Shown: positions 8,101 through 16,849 of the stretch, one piece after another
How the letters are laid out: each line of letters opens with the position of its first letter
Numbering within the stretch: position 1 is the stretch's first letter
From: Torreya grandis
Taxonomy: Eukaryota; Streptophyta; Pinopsida; Cupressales; Taxaceae
Length of the DNA stretch: 64,000 nucleotides
Reading direction: 5' to 3'
NCBI GenBank assembly: GCA_037957365.1
Contig: JARHVA010000349.1
Coordinates: forward strand, 516,501-580,500
Notes under the pieces: generated by a model
Seen by the model: the letters and a program-made list of their open reading frames with translations, nothing else
Told to the model about the DNA's origin: nothing
The model's database searches: none
Made by a program: the position numbers and the translations under genes

Positions 8101-11100
8101 AGGCATCCTTCACTTTTTTGGAGGCCTTACGCATCCTATTGCATCTCCTACTTAAGGACATATGAAAGATGACACAGGTAAAAAATGTGGGAGACTTCTT
8201 GAGGAGAGGCACCTTTCACTTTTTTCGAGCCCTTGTGCAGCCCATTGCATTGATTTCCTACTTCAAGACATGGGAAAGATGACATGGGTAAAAAATGTGG
8301 TTGAAGAGGCAAAAAATATCACAAAATACATCTACAATCATCCTTGGGTGCTAAGTTTGATGAGAGAGCACACAAATGAAAAGGATCTTGTGCGATCGAA
8401 AGACACACAATTTGCTACAAACTTCATCTCATTACAGAGCATTGCAACCTCAATAGCATCTCTTAAGCAAATGTTTGTGAGGACACAGTGGTTGGAGTCT
8501 CCCTTCAACAAGAAGTCCGAAGGAAAAAAGGTCATAAAAACCATTTTTTATAATGTTTTTGCGAAAACCACAAATGATATCATCAAAAGTAACTTTAAAC
8601 TTAACTATTTTTTATTCATCACTTATTTTTTATAATTTTTTTGGTTCAAATTTCTCTTAATTTTAAAATTGAATGTTGTTTTGTTTTAGGTGTCAAAGCC
8701 TTTGGTTATAGTTCTATAGTTGGTGGATGAGAAAAAAAAATATGTATGAGGCCATGATCAAGGCCAAGAAGTCCACATAAATTATTATGGGCAAAATAAA
8801 CATATATATATGAACCTATTTGGTGCCTAACTAGTCAAAGACTAAACAAGTAGCTTCACTGACATATATATGCAACGACCTACTACTTGAACACCAAGTT
8901 TTTCTTTTCCAATTCATTTAGGGCCGATGAGGAGGTCATGGATGACCTAAACACATGGATAGAGAAGATGATCCCTAACAAAGCCATTAGAAACATAATT
9001 GTTGATGCACTACGGATTTACAAGACTACAGATGGGAGGCTCTTTTCTTCACCTCTATGCATTCTAAAGAGAATGATCCATAAGCCAAGAAAAAACAAAA
9101 TTAAAATTGTGTCATTTGATTGTAGTCTTGTTGTTTTTTTAATAAATGCAAGCCTAGTTGACTTACAAAGTTATAAATTTCCTATTTGCAAATTTGTGGT
9201 GGAAAGATCATGGTGCAAAAACACCAAGTCTTCAAATGTTTGTCATCTATATTTTGTGCCAGCCATGTGGCACTTCTACGTGTGAATGTAATTGGAGCAT
9301 GTTTGAGGCCATTCACACAAAAAAACGCAATACAATCTTTGTCTTCATGTGAAACAAGTGGAGGGGCAAGACAGTCACAAGGCAATTGACTTGGATGATA
9401 TTGACCCATATGCATACTAGATTGTTGACCCTGAGAATGGGTAGCAGCATGCCATGTTTACTGAGGAGGAGGTCGCAAATTTGGAGAGGGAAGCAAATGA
9501 AGCGATAGCAGCAAGGGAAGCAGAGGCATGGGTAAAGGTTGGTGTGGATCTGGATGATATGTTTGTAGATAATGTTCTAGAGGAGGAATCTTTACCTTCC
9601 ACTCCCAGGGTGAAGCAAAGAAAGAGTTGGAGATAATTTTATGGTGCATTGATGACTAGTCTATGAGCATTGTACTCTTTTTTTTCTAAAACTGAGAATT
9701 GTACTCTTGTTTGGTTGAAAACTAATAGAAAATTTACTTATGTGTTCTCTACATTCATTTTATTTATTATGTGTTTTACATGTTATTTCAGTTTATTTTA
9801 TGAATTTATATACTTTTTAAAGTAGTTATAAAGTTTCTAAATAATTGCCGAGTAATTCCCAAGCCCTGGGTAAGGATCAAAATTTTGGGCTGCCAGTGCC
9901 AAGTATGAGATTTTAAACTATGGTTCAGGCCATGATCCAAGTGGCAGCTTGAGTTGGGAGATTCTATGAACCATTGTCATTCAGTGTGCAGCCTAGCCTG
10001 AGGCAGCAGCTAATGTTTCTCTAGCTCCCTTTGTGGGGTACCCTTAACCCAAATTTTCTTAGAAAAAAGGACAGCTTGTATCACTACCACTGAAGTCTCA
10101 TCTGGTGCCAGCACTTTTGCATCATCTGCTGCCAAAGTTCCAACTTGTAGCTCCTGTGCCAAATCAGCACCAACTACTTGTGTGTCTATGGCACCAACCG
10201 ATCTGACACCAGTCAGCACTAACTGCCAGATATGAAGTGCTTATTCCTCCCTGGCATTAGGCATGGGTAAAAGGAGTTCCTATATGAAGAGAAATTCATA
10301 CACATTCCTCTTATCTTCTTCGAAATTTGCCATGTACAGCTTTCAGTTTAATACAATTCTGATTTGAGTTATTATTGCTGATATTATTCTCTAAATGTGA
10401 ATCAATTCATGTTATCATCACACTCTAATTGTTCTTAAGAAGTAAGAACATGGATTTCTTCTGCCATAACATACCGAATTTGTGCCAGCTTTACTGTGTT
10501 TTCTTCCAAATTTTTCTTGGGGTCTGAATTCCAGTCCGCCTTGGGACGAAAATGTTGTATGCAAAAACAATAGTAGGTGGAAATTATATAATTAGACTTA
10601 ATAGATGTGGATTTCACATTAGAGCAAATTTAGAGAGAAGTAACTGAGTATACTGCATCGGTATCCCACCAAGTGCCTTAGTAAGCTGGAAATATGTGAT
10701 ATCCTCCATTCCTGTTTCCTAAAAAGATGTGTTTTTGCTTGAAATTTATGTCATGATTCCAAGGAAGGAATACCCAAGGTTTGGATTTCAATTACACAAA
10801 TCATTCTCTCGGAGGCCCTAATGAAAAAGGAAAGTCTCACACACATCTCAGACATATAATTACTGCACTACGAAGTGCTGATACGCAAAACATCAATTTA
10901 AGTAAATTACACCATTTCACTGTACTTTTGCAAGTTGATAATCTGTTATATCCTCCATTTGTCGTCCACAAAGGGACTTCCTTGACACTCTATGGTTATT
11001 TCTGACCAAAATTTCCGAAACAAAAAATGAAGCTGTGCATTTAATATCATTTCAGATTTTAATGCATGCAGAAGCAGCGAAAATAACATCATTTGACAAT

Positions 11101-11582
11101 TAAACTGGAAAATTTACCCCGACATCCAGAATTATGGCATGTGCGCCCTCGCCAGCGTCCGTGCCCGCTGACCTCACCTCCTTCGCTCCTCCTCCTCCGC
11201 CGCCGCCGCCGCCGCCTCCTCCTCTTCCTTCTCCTCCTCCTCCTCCACCGCCGCCGCTGCCGCCGCCGAAACTGGAAATGCAGGCCGTCTGAAAAGGAAA
11301 AGGATGCCTTCTTTCACAACGCTTCAACAGAGTTTCTGCACCCGCCACTGACATCCAACCCTCATATTTCTTCTTTATTACTTGCCCCCGCAGAGACAGA
11401 AGATTGTTGTAATGCATAGTTGGAAGAGAATTTTTGACGATACGGGCATGATAGTAACACGGTTTGATTGGTGTTCTACTCCTGTGAATTTGGCGGTGTA
11501 AACAGAGATGAACGTATTGTAATGTAACGCTGGATCTGCTAAGGCAGTCCATTGCAGGGTACCAGTAACAACCTCTTCCCAT
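4980..11582 (-). CDS. Five-exon protein-coding gene, 328 aa, glycine-rich N-terminal third, function unknown
   Basis: Hand-built model, complement of 4980-5158, 5292-5475, 10049-10202, 10475-10539 and 11178-11582. Coding length is 987 nt, all four introns are GT-AG, and every phase agrees (405; 65; 154; 184; 179 nt). Residues 1-72 are rich in Arg, Ser and Lys with a single acid (D12), like an organelle targeting peptide. Residues 106-132 are almost all Gly, and 136-328 are a mixed, folded-looking region (for example VGADLAQELQVGTLAADDAK, ILHLAGGGKSD, YDLLDWCPDEM). I recognise no family. The start is the first ATG after an in-frame TAG; M11 (11552), M56 (11417) and M77 (11354) are alternatives. 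Intron 3 contains a hAT transposon in the opposite orientation. Plastid targeting is inference. Missed small exons, or a decayed gene, remain possible. Confidence 0.68.
5292..5475 (-). CDS. Exon 4 of the five-exon gene
   Basis: 184 nt: 61 codons from PEIVGKVGDK to KLAAK, plus one base. The acceptor follows GAGTCCTAG and the donor is GTAAAAACG. Its in-frame upstream TAG is removed by splicing. The segment is basic, with H-L-A-G-G-G-K-S-D near its middle. Confidence 0.68.
5476..6541. other. Intron 3 of the minus-strand gene, part left of the hAT insertion
   Basis: No convincing further exon was found. A 96-codon plus-strand open frame (5739-6029) has no recognisable motif and is not reported as a gene. 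Confidence 0.5.
6542..6549. repeat. Left 8-bp target-site duplication of the hAT element at 6550-9923
   Basis: TTCAAGCC, paired with TTCAGGCC at 9924-9931 (7 of 8 identical). Confidence 0.65.
6639..6722. repeat. Long imperfect hairpin, 37-base arms
   Basis: Arm 1 (6639-6675, starting GGGTCAATCCCC and ending GGTTTTGGCAAGTAA) pairs with arm 2 (6686-6722, TTACTCGCCAAAACCC...GGGGATCGACCC) with about six mismatches around a 10-base loop. It may be a nested foldback element or a subterminal structure of the hAT element. Confidence 0.85.
7336..9636 (+). pseudogene. hAT transposase pseudogene (BED zinc finger, DUF659, C-terminal dimerisation)
   Basis: The N-terminus from 7336 has a BED-type finger (W-K-H-C, then C-N-Y-C), but the terminal His-x-His region reads KYRIG and then a stop. 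DUF659-like coding follows (about 7837-8300, with VGVENVIQIMTNNA and RHPSLFWRPYASYCI), then NHPWVLSLMREHTNEKDLV and FATNFISLQSIATSIASLKQ (about 8340-8480). An intron-like AT-rich stretch ends in TTTTGTTTTAG near 8690. The dimerisation domain is at 9197-9350 (WWKDHGAKTPSLQ, CECNWSMF, IHTKKRN), followed by the acidic tail to 9636. Frames shift several times, a 106-bp tandem duplication (8085-8296) breaks the core, and stops are frequent. The enzyme cannot be made. Confidence 0.82.
8085..8296 (+). repeat. 106-bp tandem duplication within the hAT transposase
   Basis: GAGACTTCTTGAGGAGAGGCA begins at 8085 and recurs at 8191 (period 106, one base more than a multiple of 3). It therefore duplicates the RHPSLF...C-I segment and shifts the frame. 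Confidence 0.9.
9924..9931. repeat. Right 8-bp target-site duplication of the hAT element at 6550-9923
   Basis: TTCAGGCC, paired with TTCAAGCC at 6542-6549. Confidence 0.65.
10049..10202 (-). CDS. Exon 3 of the five-exon gene
   Basis: 154 nt. The acceptor follows GCTGACTGGTGTCAG, which includes a good branch-point-like GCTGAC. One base completes the Arg codon split with exon 2, then 51 codons run to KKIW. The donor used is GTTAAG. Another donor (GTACCC) six bases downstream would throw exon 4 out of frame, so it was not chosen. Confidence 0.66.
10475..10539 (-). CDS. Exon 2 of the five-exon gene
   Basis: 65 nt encoding ADWNSDPKKNLEENTVKLAQ plus I and two bases of the next codon. The acceptor follows the pyrimidine-rich TTTTCGTCCCAAG and the donor is GTATGT, a strong plant donor. 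It enters in phase 0, matching exon 1. Confidence 0.68.
11178..11582 (-). CDS. Exon 1 of the five-exon gene (targeting-like N-terminus and Gly tract)
   Basis: 135 codons from ATG at 11582 to AKE, ending GCGAAGGAG before the donor GTGAGG (11177 downward), phase 0. The glycine tract is encoded by the trinucleotide repeat at 11184-11272. On the same strand, an open frame of 78 codons (11775-11539) in another phase overlaps its start and could belong to an alternative 5' exon. Confidence 0.6.
11184..11272. repeat. CCT/CCG trinucleotide repeat tract (GGN on the minus strand)
   Basis: A compound (CCT)n(CCG)n tract with a few variants, the only strongly GC-rich microsatellite in the window. In the gene model it encodes the Gly tract of exon 1. 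On the plus strand it gives a proline run within a 52-codon open frame (11134-11292), considered less likely. Confidence 0.9.
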
Positions 11583-11978
11583 GTACCAAGTACTCCTCTA
11601 ACGCTTCATTGCTTAATACATAAAACTCTCTCGACCATACCAATATAACGATAACAGATGCTCTCTCCCGCAATAATCCTACCAGTTGCACCACGGCTTC
11701 AAAATTTTCATCATTATATCTTAACGCCAATGAGAATAATATGAGTATTTGATAAGCGTTTAAAACCTGTTGCATTTGTTGAGTTCAATGAATGAATGAA
11801 CGATGTGCTAAGTTGTACGGCATGTATATGCAGACATTTGAATAGATTTATTTTAATTATGAACACGGTAATTTCAGAGCAATCTGAATCCACATGTTTT
11901 ATAGTTTATTAGTCTTAAGATTTTGATTATAATTACAGGGATTAATATATTTTATAAAGTTATGTTAATAGATCTTAT

Positions 11979-12126
11979 AAAATCACAAAAATATTTAAAG
12001 TAATTATGTGGAGTGGTATTATTTTATTTAAAAATATGTAAACATAAAAATTAAAATCACAGGAATATTTAAAGTAATTATGTGGAGTGGTATCATTTTA
12101 TTTAAAAACATATAAATATAAAAATT
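11979..12126. repeat. 74-bp tandem duplication
   Basis: AAAATCACAAAAATATTTAA begins at 11979 and AAAATCACAGGAATATTTAA at 12053. Both are followed by the same AGTAATTATGTGGAGTGGTAT segment with few differences. Confidence 0.9.
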
Positions 12127-13280
12127 GTTGTTAATATAAGTTATAGAGAAAGATGGCAATGATAATAATGATAAAGGTATAAAATCTTTTAATTCAAATA
12201 TGTGCACATAAAGTATAAAACAATTACTTGAAGTCTCTTATAGCAAGAGAATTGAATTCACTAACAATAAAGGAAAAATGTACTCCATCAATTAATATTC
12301 TCATAACATAATCATATGACCATCAAATTTACTTGTTTTAACAATATAACATAAAAAATAATTTAAAGATTAATTTTAATTTTTTTTTAAACTTCCATTT
12401 ATATTGATTTCAGCTAGAATACTATTTTTAATACACTCTATTTATTAAATATGGCATGTATAATAGAAATTCATGTAAATATAAGATGACTCTAAACTCA
12501 ATTAGATGAGAAATTGAAAAGACTTCTTCAATAAAACCATAAGTATTGCCAATTTTAGATTGTCCATTGGTTTTGGGTATAAATCTACACTAGTTTATAT
12601 ATACCCTCTACAAGTGCTTTGGTACTCTGATGTATATCAAATTAGGCACCACCCCGACTGTTATAGTTTTTTTTTGTGGACACTGTAACTATCATTCTGA
12701 AGAACATAAGTTACAATGAAAGAGATGTAAGTTTCCATTTTGGTAAGAGGGGTTTTGTTGTAAAGTGAAAGAGTATAAATCGATAGTTGCATCTCACTCG
12801 AAACCCATCACTGTTGACCATATCTCACATTTTGTGCACAAAGCATTAAGCAACAATAATATGATATTCATTATAATAATCTATCCAAAACATCTTTTTC
12901 CTAAAAAGTGCTCTATTAGAAATTTTTTTAATAACAATAAATAAGATTCTTACGAAGACAAGTTCAAATTATGACCAACTTTTCATCTAGGGGTTTGAGT
13001 ATGACATTTTTATATGTTTTTATTCTTGATTTAATTGTTCTAGGTGTCAATATATTTGTAGCATGGAACATAAATTATAAGATAGAATCTATAACCTCAA
13101 AGTCTTGTCTCAATGTTAATGGTATTGCAACATTGATTAATATTGCACATCAAACATGAATCCATGCCACAATCAAATATGTTACCACCCTGCAAGATGC
13201 AAACCCTTTTATAATGAGTACAAGTCATAAATCTAATAGTTATCTTAAAACCTAGTTCAATGTACAATGTGGGCCCTCAT

Positions 13281-13500
13281 ATATATATTATATATTTTTG
13301 TATATATAATATATAATATAATTATATTACCATAAGATAAATAAATATATAGTAGTATAATATTTTTATATATGAAATGTTAATTATTAAAAACATATAT
13401 ATTATAGTATTTTGTGTGCATTAAATATTAATATATATATATATATATGAATATTATATTATATAATATATATTATAATATTTTATATCAAAACACTGAC
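13281..13500. repeat. TA-dinucleotide-rich low-complexity block
   Basis: Dense TATATA/ATATAATATA tracts, self-complementary but without unique arms. Confidence 0.85.
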
Positions 13501-14655
13501 AATCTAATAATAACATATATTATAATGCAGGGTTTTTGTTGCATGTATGATTTTGTATGATTTAAGACACGAGTTCCATGCAATTGCGAAATGTCTAATG
13601 TGTTGGATACCTCAATAGATTCTTTAATACAAAAACAAAACACTCGTTGTTTTATTGCCCTAATTTTTCAGTGCAAATGATGAAGAAATATCAATTGTAG
13701 TTCAAAAAGAATGTGAATATATGCCCCAACAATATTATCACGGCCATTTGCATACACCATTTTCAAAGTAGAATCCATTTGTCCTTGACAGTCTACCCTA
13801 TTAGACCATGGTATTCATTGGGCTTCCATGCAGAGCTATTGAAGCTTGCACTTACACTATTGCATGAGCATATAGGCATCAACTTATCTCAGCCCACCAA
13901 CTTTGGTTGTAATATAATACTCCACTTCGTATAGGGTAGATCGATTTCACTCAAACAAAGTGCACCTGTAATATGGAAATACTTATTTGCCAAGTAGTCA
14001 ACTCTAGGAAATACACATGTATAAGTATTAGACACTTGAGTAATTTATAACTATGTTTCCACATTTCTACTATGTAGTAATGAAAATAAAATACACCCGA
14101 ACAGAAGGTGATGATCATGTTTTCAATATGAGAATATGGTTATTTACCTTTTGGTGTTTCCTTACTTGTCATATTAGATTAGCTCCAATTTCCTTTAATT
14201 GTTTTAGATTTTACTCAAGATATCTTGATTTCAATCTCTCACTCTAGTCATCTCACCATTGGCCTACTTGTCTTTGTAAAGACTCTATATGGTCTTATTA
14301 GTGCTTGTGGAAAATTGCATCTGCTAAGAAATGCAGACAATATAGAGAAAATGACAAGGAATTCAAATTGGAAAGTCAGGAAGTGGAAAGAGGACTGAAA
14401 CAATTCAAAAAATTAAAAATGCATTGGGAAAAGGATAAGGAAGCCAAACTAGGAAACAATATTATAGGAGGATTTTTTGCCAGTTATAAAATTTGGGAGA
14501 GTACCACAAAAACTTGCTCTTAATCAATCTTATAACATTATTCTATAATTAATAGGCATGAAATGAACAACCGTGTAACTGAACAAAAAAATATCTTGAT
14601 GTACAAATATCATAAAGGATCATTTCAGGGTAAGCATATATTGGTTTTGTTATTT

Positions 14656-15403
14656 GATTGAAAGACGATTTATATGTAGGTAGAATTACAAACCAACTGC
14701 TACATTTTGACTAGAAGGGTCAAATTTTGGCATGGGAAAAGTATACAAGGTTGGAAGGAAATCATGGAGGTGTGTAGACCCGAAATGAACTCCCGTTATA
14801 AAATATAGCTACATGATGGGTTAGCACAAGATTTAGCAAAGGCTATAGACTAAGATCAACAAGTCATGCAGTTCTAGGAGGAGGTGCAGCATCTAAGTTA
14901 GTGAATCGATCCATCAAAAATAGCTACATAGTCTTCATTAGCACAAATTTTTCCTCTGTTATAGCAAATTGTAAGGACATAACTATGGTCACAAGTTTAT
15001 GTTAATTGTTGGAAAGAGTTTCTAGGAAAATACTGCCTAAATATATTCACACTTGCCTATAAGAGATTTCCAAAAAAGAGTCTGAATCGTTGTTGTGCAA
15101 GCACCTTGGCGTCTCATGTCTTCTCAAGCATCCATAATCGAGGTTAGGAATTATTCTGGAGGTTATATGTATCTTTGAACTTTTATATTAATAGTTGTAT
15201 TGCATTTCCATATTAGTTTGCATTTAATAGCAAAGTGCACATAAATTGTTCGACAAAATGATTAAGTACCAGTGGGCTTGAAAAATTAAGTTGGTCTATA
15301 ATTTATAGTGAAATATTGCAAGTATTTGAAAAAAATCCCAAGCCAACAGAAAATAGAAAATGGTGCAAGTTTGGGGGTTTCCATGTGGATTCAAGATATT
15401 TCA
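14656..15403 (+). repeat. 5' LTR (5'-truncated) of the chromovirus
   Basis: Matches 20650-21234 from GATTGAAAGACGATTT up to GCAAAGTGCAC, and then continues to TTTCA at 15403, next to the primer site. By eye the copies differ at roughly one base in ten, so the insertion is old. Confidence 0.8.
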
Positions 15404-15404
15404 G

Positions 15405-15419
15405 TGGTATTAGAGTTGG
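15405..15419 (+). other. Primer-binding site of the chromovirus
   Basis: TGGTATTAGAGTTGG, one base after the LTR end. It resembles TGGTATCAGAGC, the usual plant site complementary to the 3' end of initiator tRNA-Met. Confidence 0.7.
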
Positions 15420-15519
15420 TTTTCCTGCCAACCTATGAGTTGGATAACCTTATGCAAGATCGAGCATTCTCATATAGCCACATACAAGTACCCATCTATA
15501 TTATTTGAGAAGAAATCAA

Positions 15520-16848
15520 TCTATTTTGAACCTTGAGAATCAACCCGTGACTCAGGAAATGGTTGAAGGTAGAAGTAAAGAGGGAGCGATAGAAGATCTG
15601 GATGGTGAATTCATGAAAAAGGTACTCATTAATATGGTCAAATAGCAGGGACAATCAAGTTTGCATTTGATTCAGCTGACAAATCATTCAGGAGTACATA
15701 GTAATGGAGGTGGTGGAACCACAAATGGGGAGACGAGTCATAGTGCCCCTCACATGAATAACTCACCACACATTATCTATAGACCATTGATACCTATGTT
15801 CTTACAAGAGGTAATACCAAAGAGCCCAAAACATCCACTGGATCCAGATTAGGTGGCATTTTGGAAAGCATGCCAGCAGATGGATGCTAACTTCTAGGTG
15901 GCTATGTTTTTCCCAGAGTATTGCAGGTGGAAATCTAACACCATACCTCAACAAGATAGAGGTGGGCCTAGCCAAGATATGCAAAGATGTTTGAGAAAGC
16001 TTACTCTTTCAAACTTTGATGGTGGGTGAAAGTGCATAGTCAGGGCACGGGTCCAAAAGCTCGACACATACTTGGAGTCGAATTCCATGCAAGAGATAGA
16101 GGTGATTAAATTTGCTACCCTCCATGTAGATGAGGAACCACATGATTGGTGGAACCATGGGTTGGTAACCCAAGGGCATAGGTACATTGACACATATCGA
16201 GAATTCACATAGAGGTTGATAAACAGGTTCAACAAGAAGGATCCTAAGGCATTTTTGAGAACTAACACACCTGAGACAATTGGAACACTTAACACTTACA
16301 TTATAGATTTCTAGAAGTTATCAATCACAATTTCTAATGTTTTTGAGAGAGGTATGACATTTGCATTTATTGACAGACTGATAGAGCCTTTACGGGTTGG
16401 GTAAAGGCATTTGGTCCACCCTCACTCAGGATGTTCTTCAGAGGGCATGAGACTTGGAGTTTTTTACTCCCAAGCCAAAGTTTCCATCAAAGTTCCCTAC
16501 CAAACCTTTTCTTCAGAAGCAAGACAACGAATTTGAATTGACAAAGAACCCTTTCATAACGAATGAGGTTAGGGATGAGTTGAGGAGGAAAAATTTGTGT
16601 TTCACATGCAAATACCCATGGGAACTGGGACACAGTTGTAAGGGGAGAGGGAAAATGCACTATATTGTAGTATTTTTGGAAGAAGATAGTGAAGCTTCAA
16701 ATAGTGATGTACCGGATGACCATAGTAAGCATAGTGAGCACAAGGAGTTGGAATCCACTCAGCCACAAAACCCTACATTAGGAGGCACTATTGCTACTTT
16801 GTCTGGCACTACCAGGTACAATGCATTCAAGGTTCAAGTTGTGTTATA
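15520..16848 (+). pseudogene. Chromovirus gag pseudogene with zinc knuckle
   Basis: Broken gag frames contain the capsid signature (FDGG, ATLHVDEEPHDWWNH, RFNKKDP at about 16010-16250) and a CCHC-type knuckle, CFTCKYPWELGHSC, encoded at 16598-16639. This form of knuckle is typical of plant chromoviruses. Stops occur within the capsid region, so no complete gag can be produced. The longest clean frame (16454-16849) covers the nucleocapsid end. Its role was capsid assembly and RNA packaging. Confidence 0.8.
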
Positions 16849-16849
16849 G

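Larger units (their letters stand above)
6550..9923 (+). mobile_element. hAT transposon with decayed transposase, inside intron 3
   Basis: The element is flanked by TTCAAGCC (6542-6549) and TTCAGGCC (9924-9931), an 8-bp target duplication with one difference. The ends are imperfect inverted repeats: left GTTTTAGAATTCATGGG...CTGGCAG, right on the other strand GTTTAAAATCTCATAC...CTGGCAG. Between them is a plus-strand hAT transposase relic with BED, DUF659 and dimerisation segments in order. It lies antisense to the five-exon gene and accounts for most of the 4.6-kb intron. A 37-base-arm hairpin (6639-6722) lies in its left subterminal region. Confidence 0.78.
11583..14655. other. AT-rich intergenic region; gene-proximal part may hold the promoter of the five-exon gene
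   Basis: No recognisable gene. The first 250 bases are less AT-rich and would contain the 5' UTR and promoter of the minus-strand gene. Beyond that are a 74-bp tandem duplication (11979-12126) and an AT-dinucleotide-rich block (13281-13500). A short open frame at 14305-14523 (lysine- and glutamate-rich) is unrecognised. Confidence 0.5.

Noticed and set aside
10049..10202. Alternative donor GTACCC for exon 3
   Set aside because: It would put exon 4 in a frame with an immediate stop; the GTTAAG donor keeps the frame.
11134..11292. 52-codon proline-rich plus-strand frame over the trinucleotide repeat
   Set aside because: The same repeat is better explained as the glycine tract of minus-strand exon 1, which splices in phase to four further exons.
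12971..13159. 62-codon hydrophobic plus-strand frame
   Set aside because: AT-rich DNA with no supporting motif or context.
13281..13500. Long AT palindromes as a possible origin or MITE
   Set aside because: Simple TA-dinucleotide composition explains the self-complementarity; no unique arms or target duplication.
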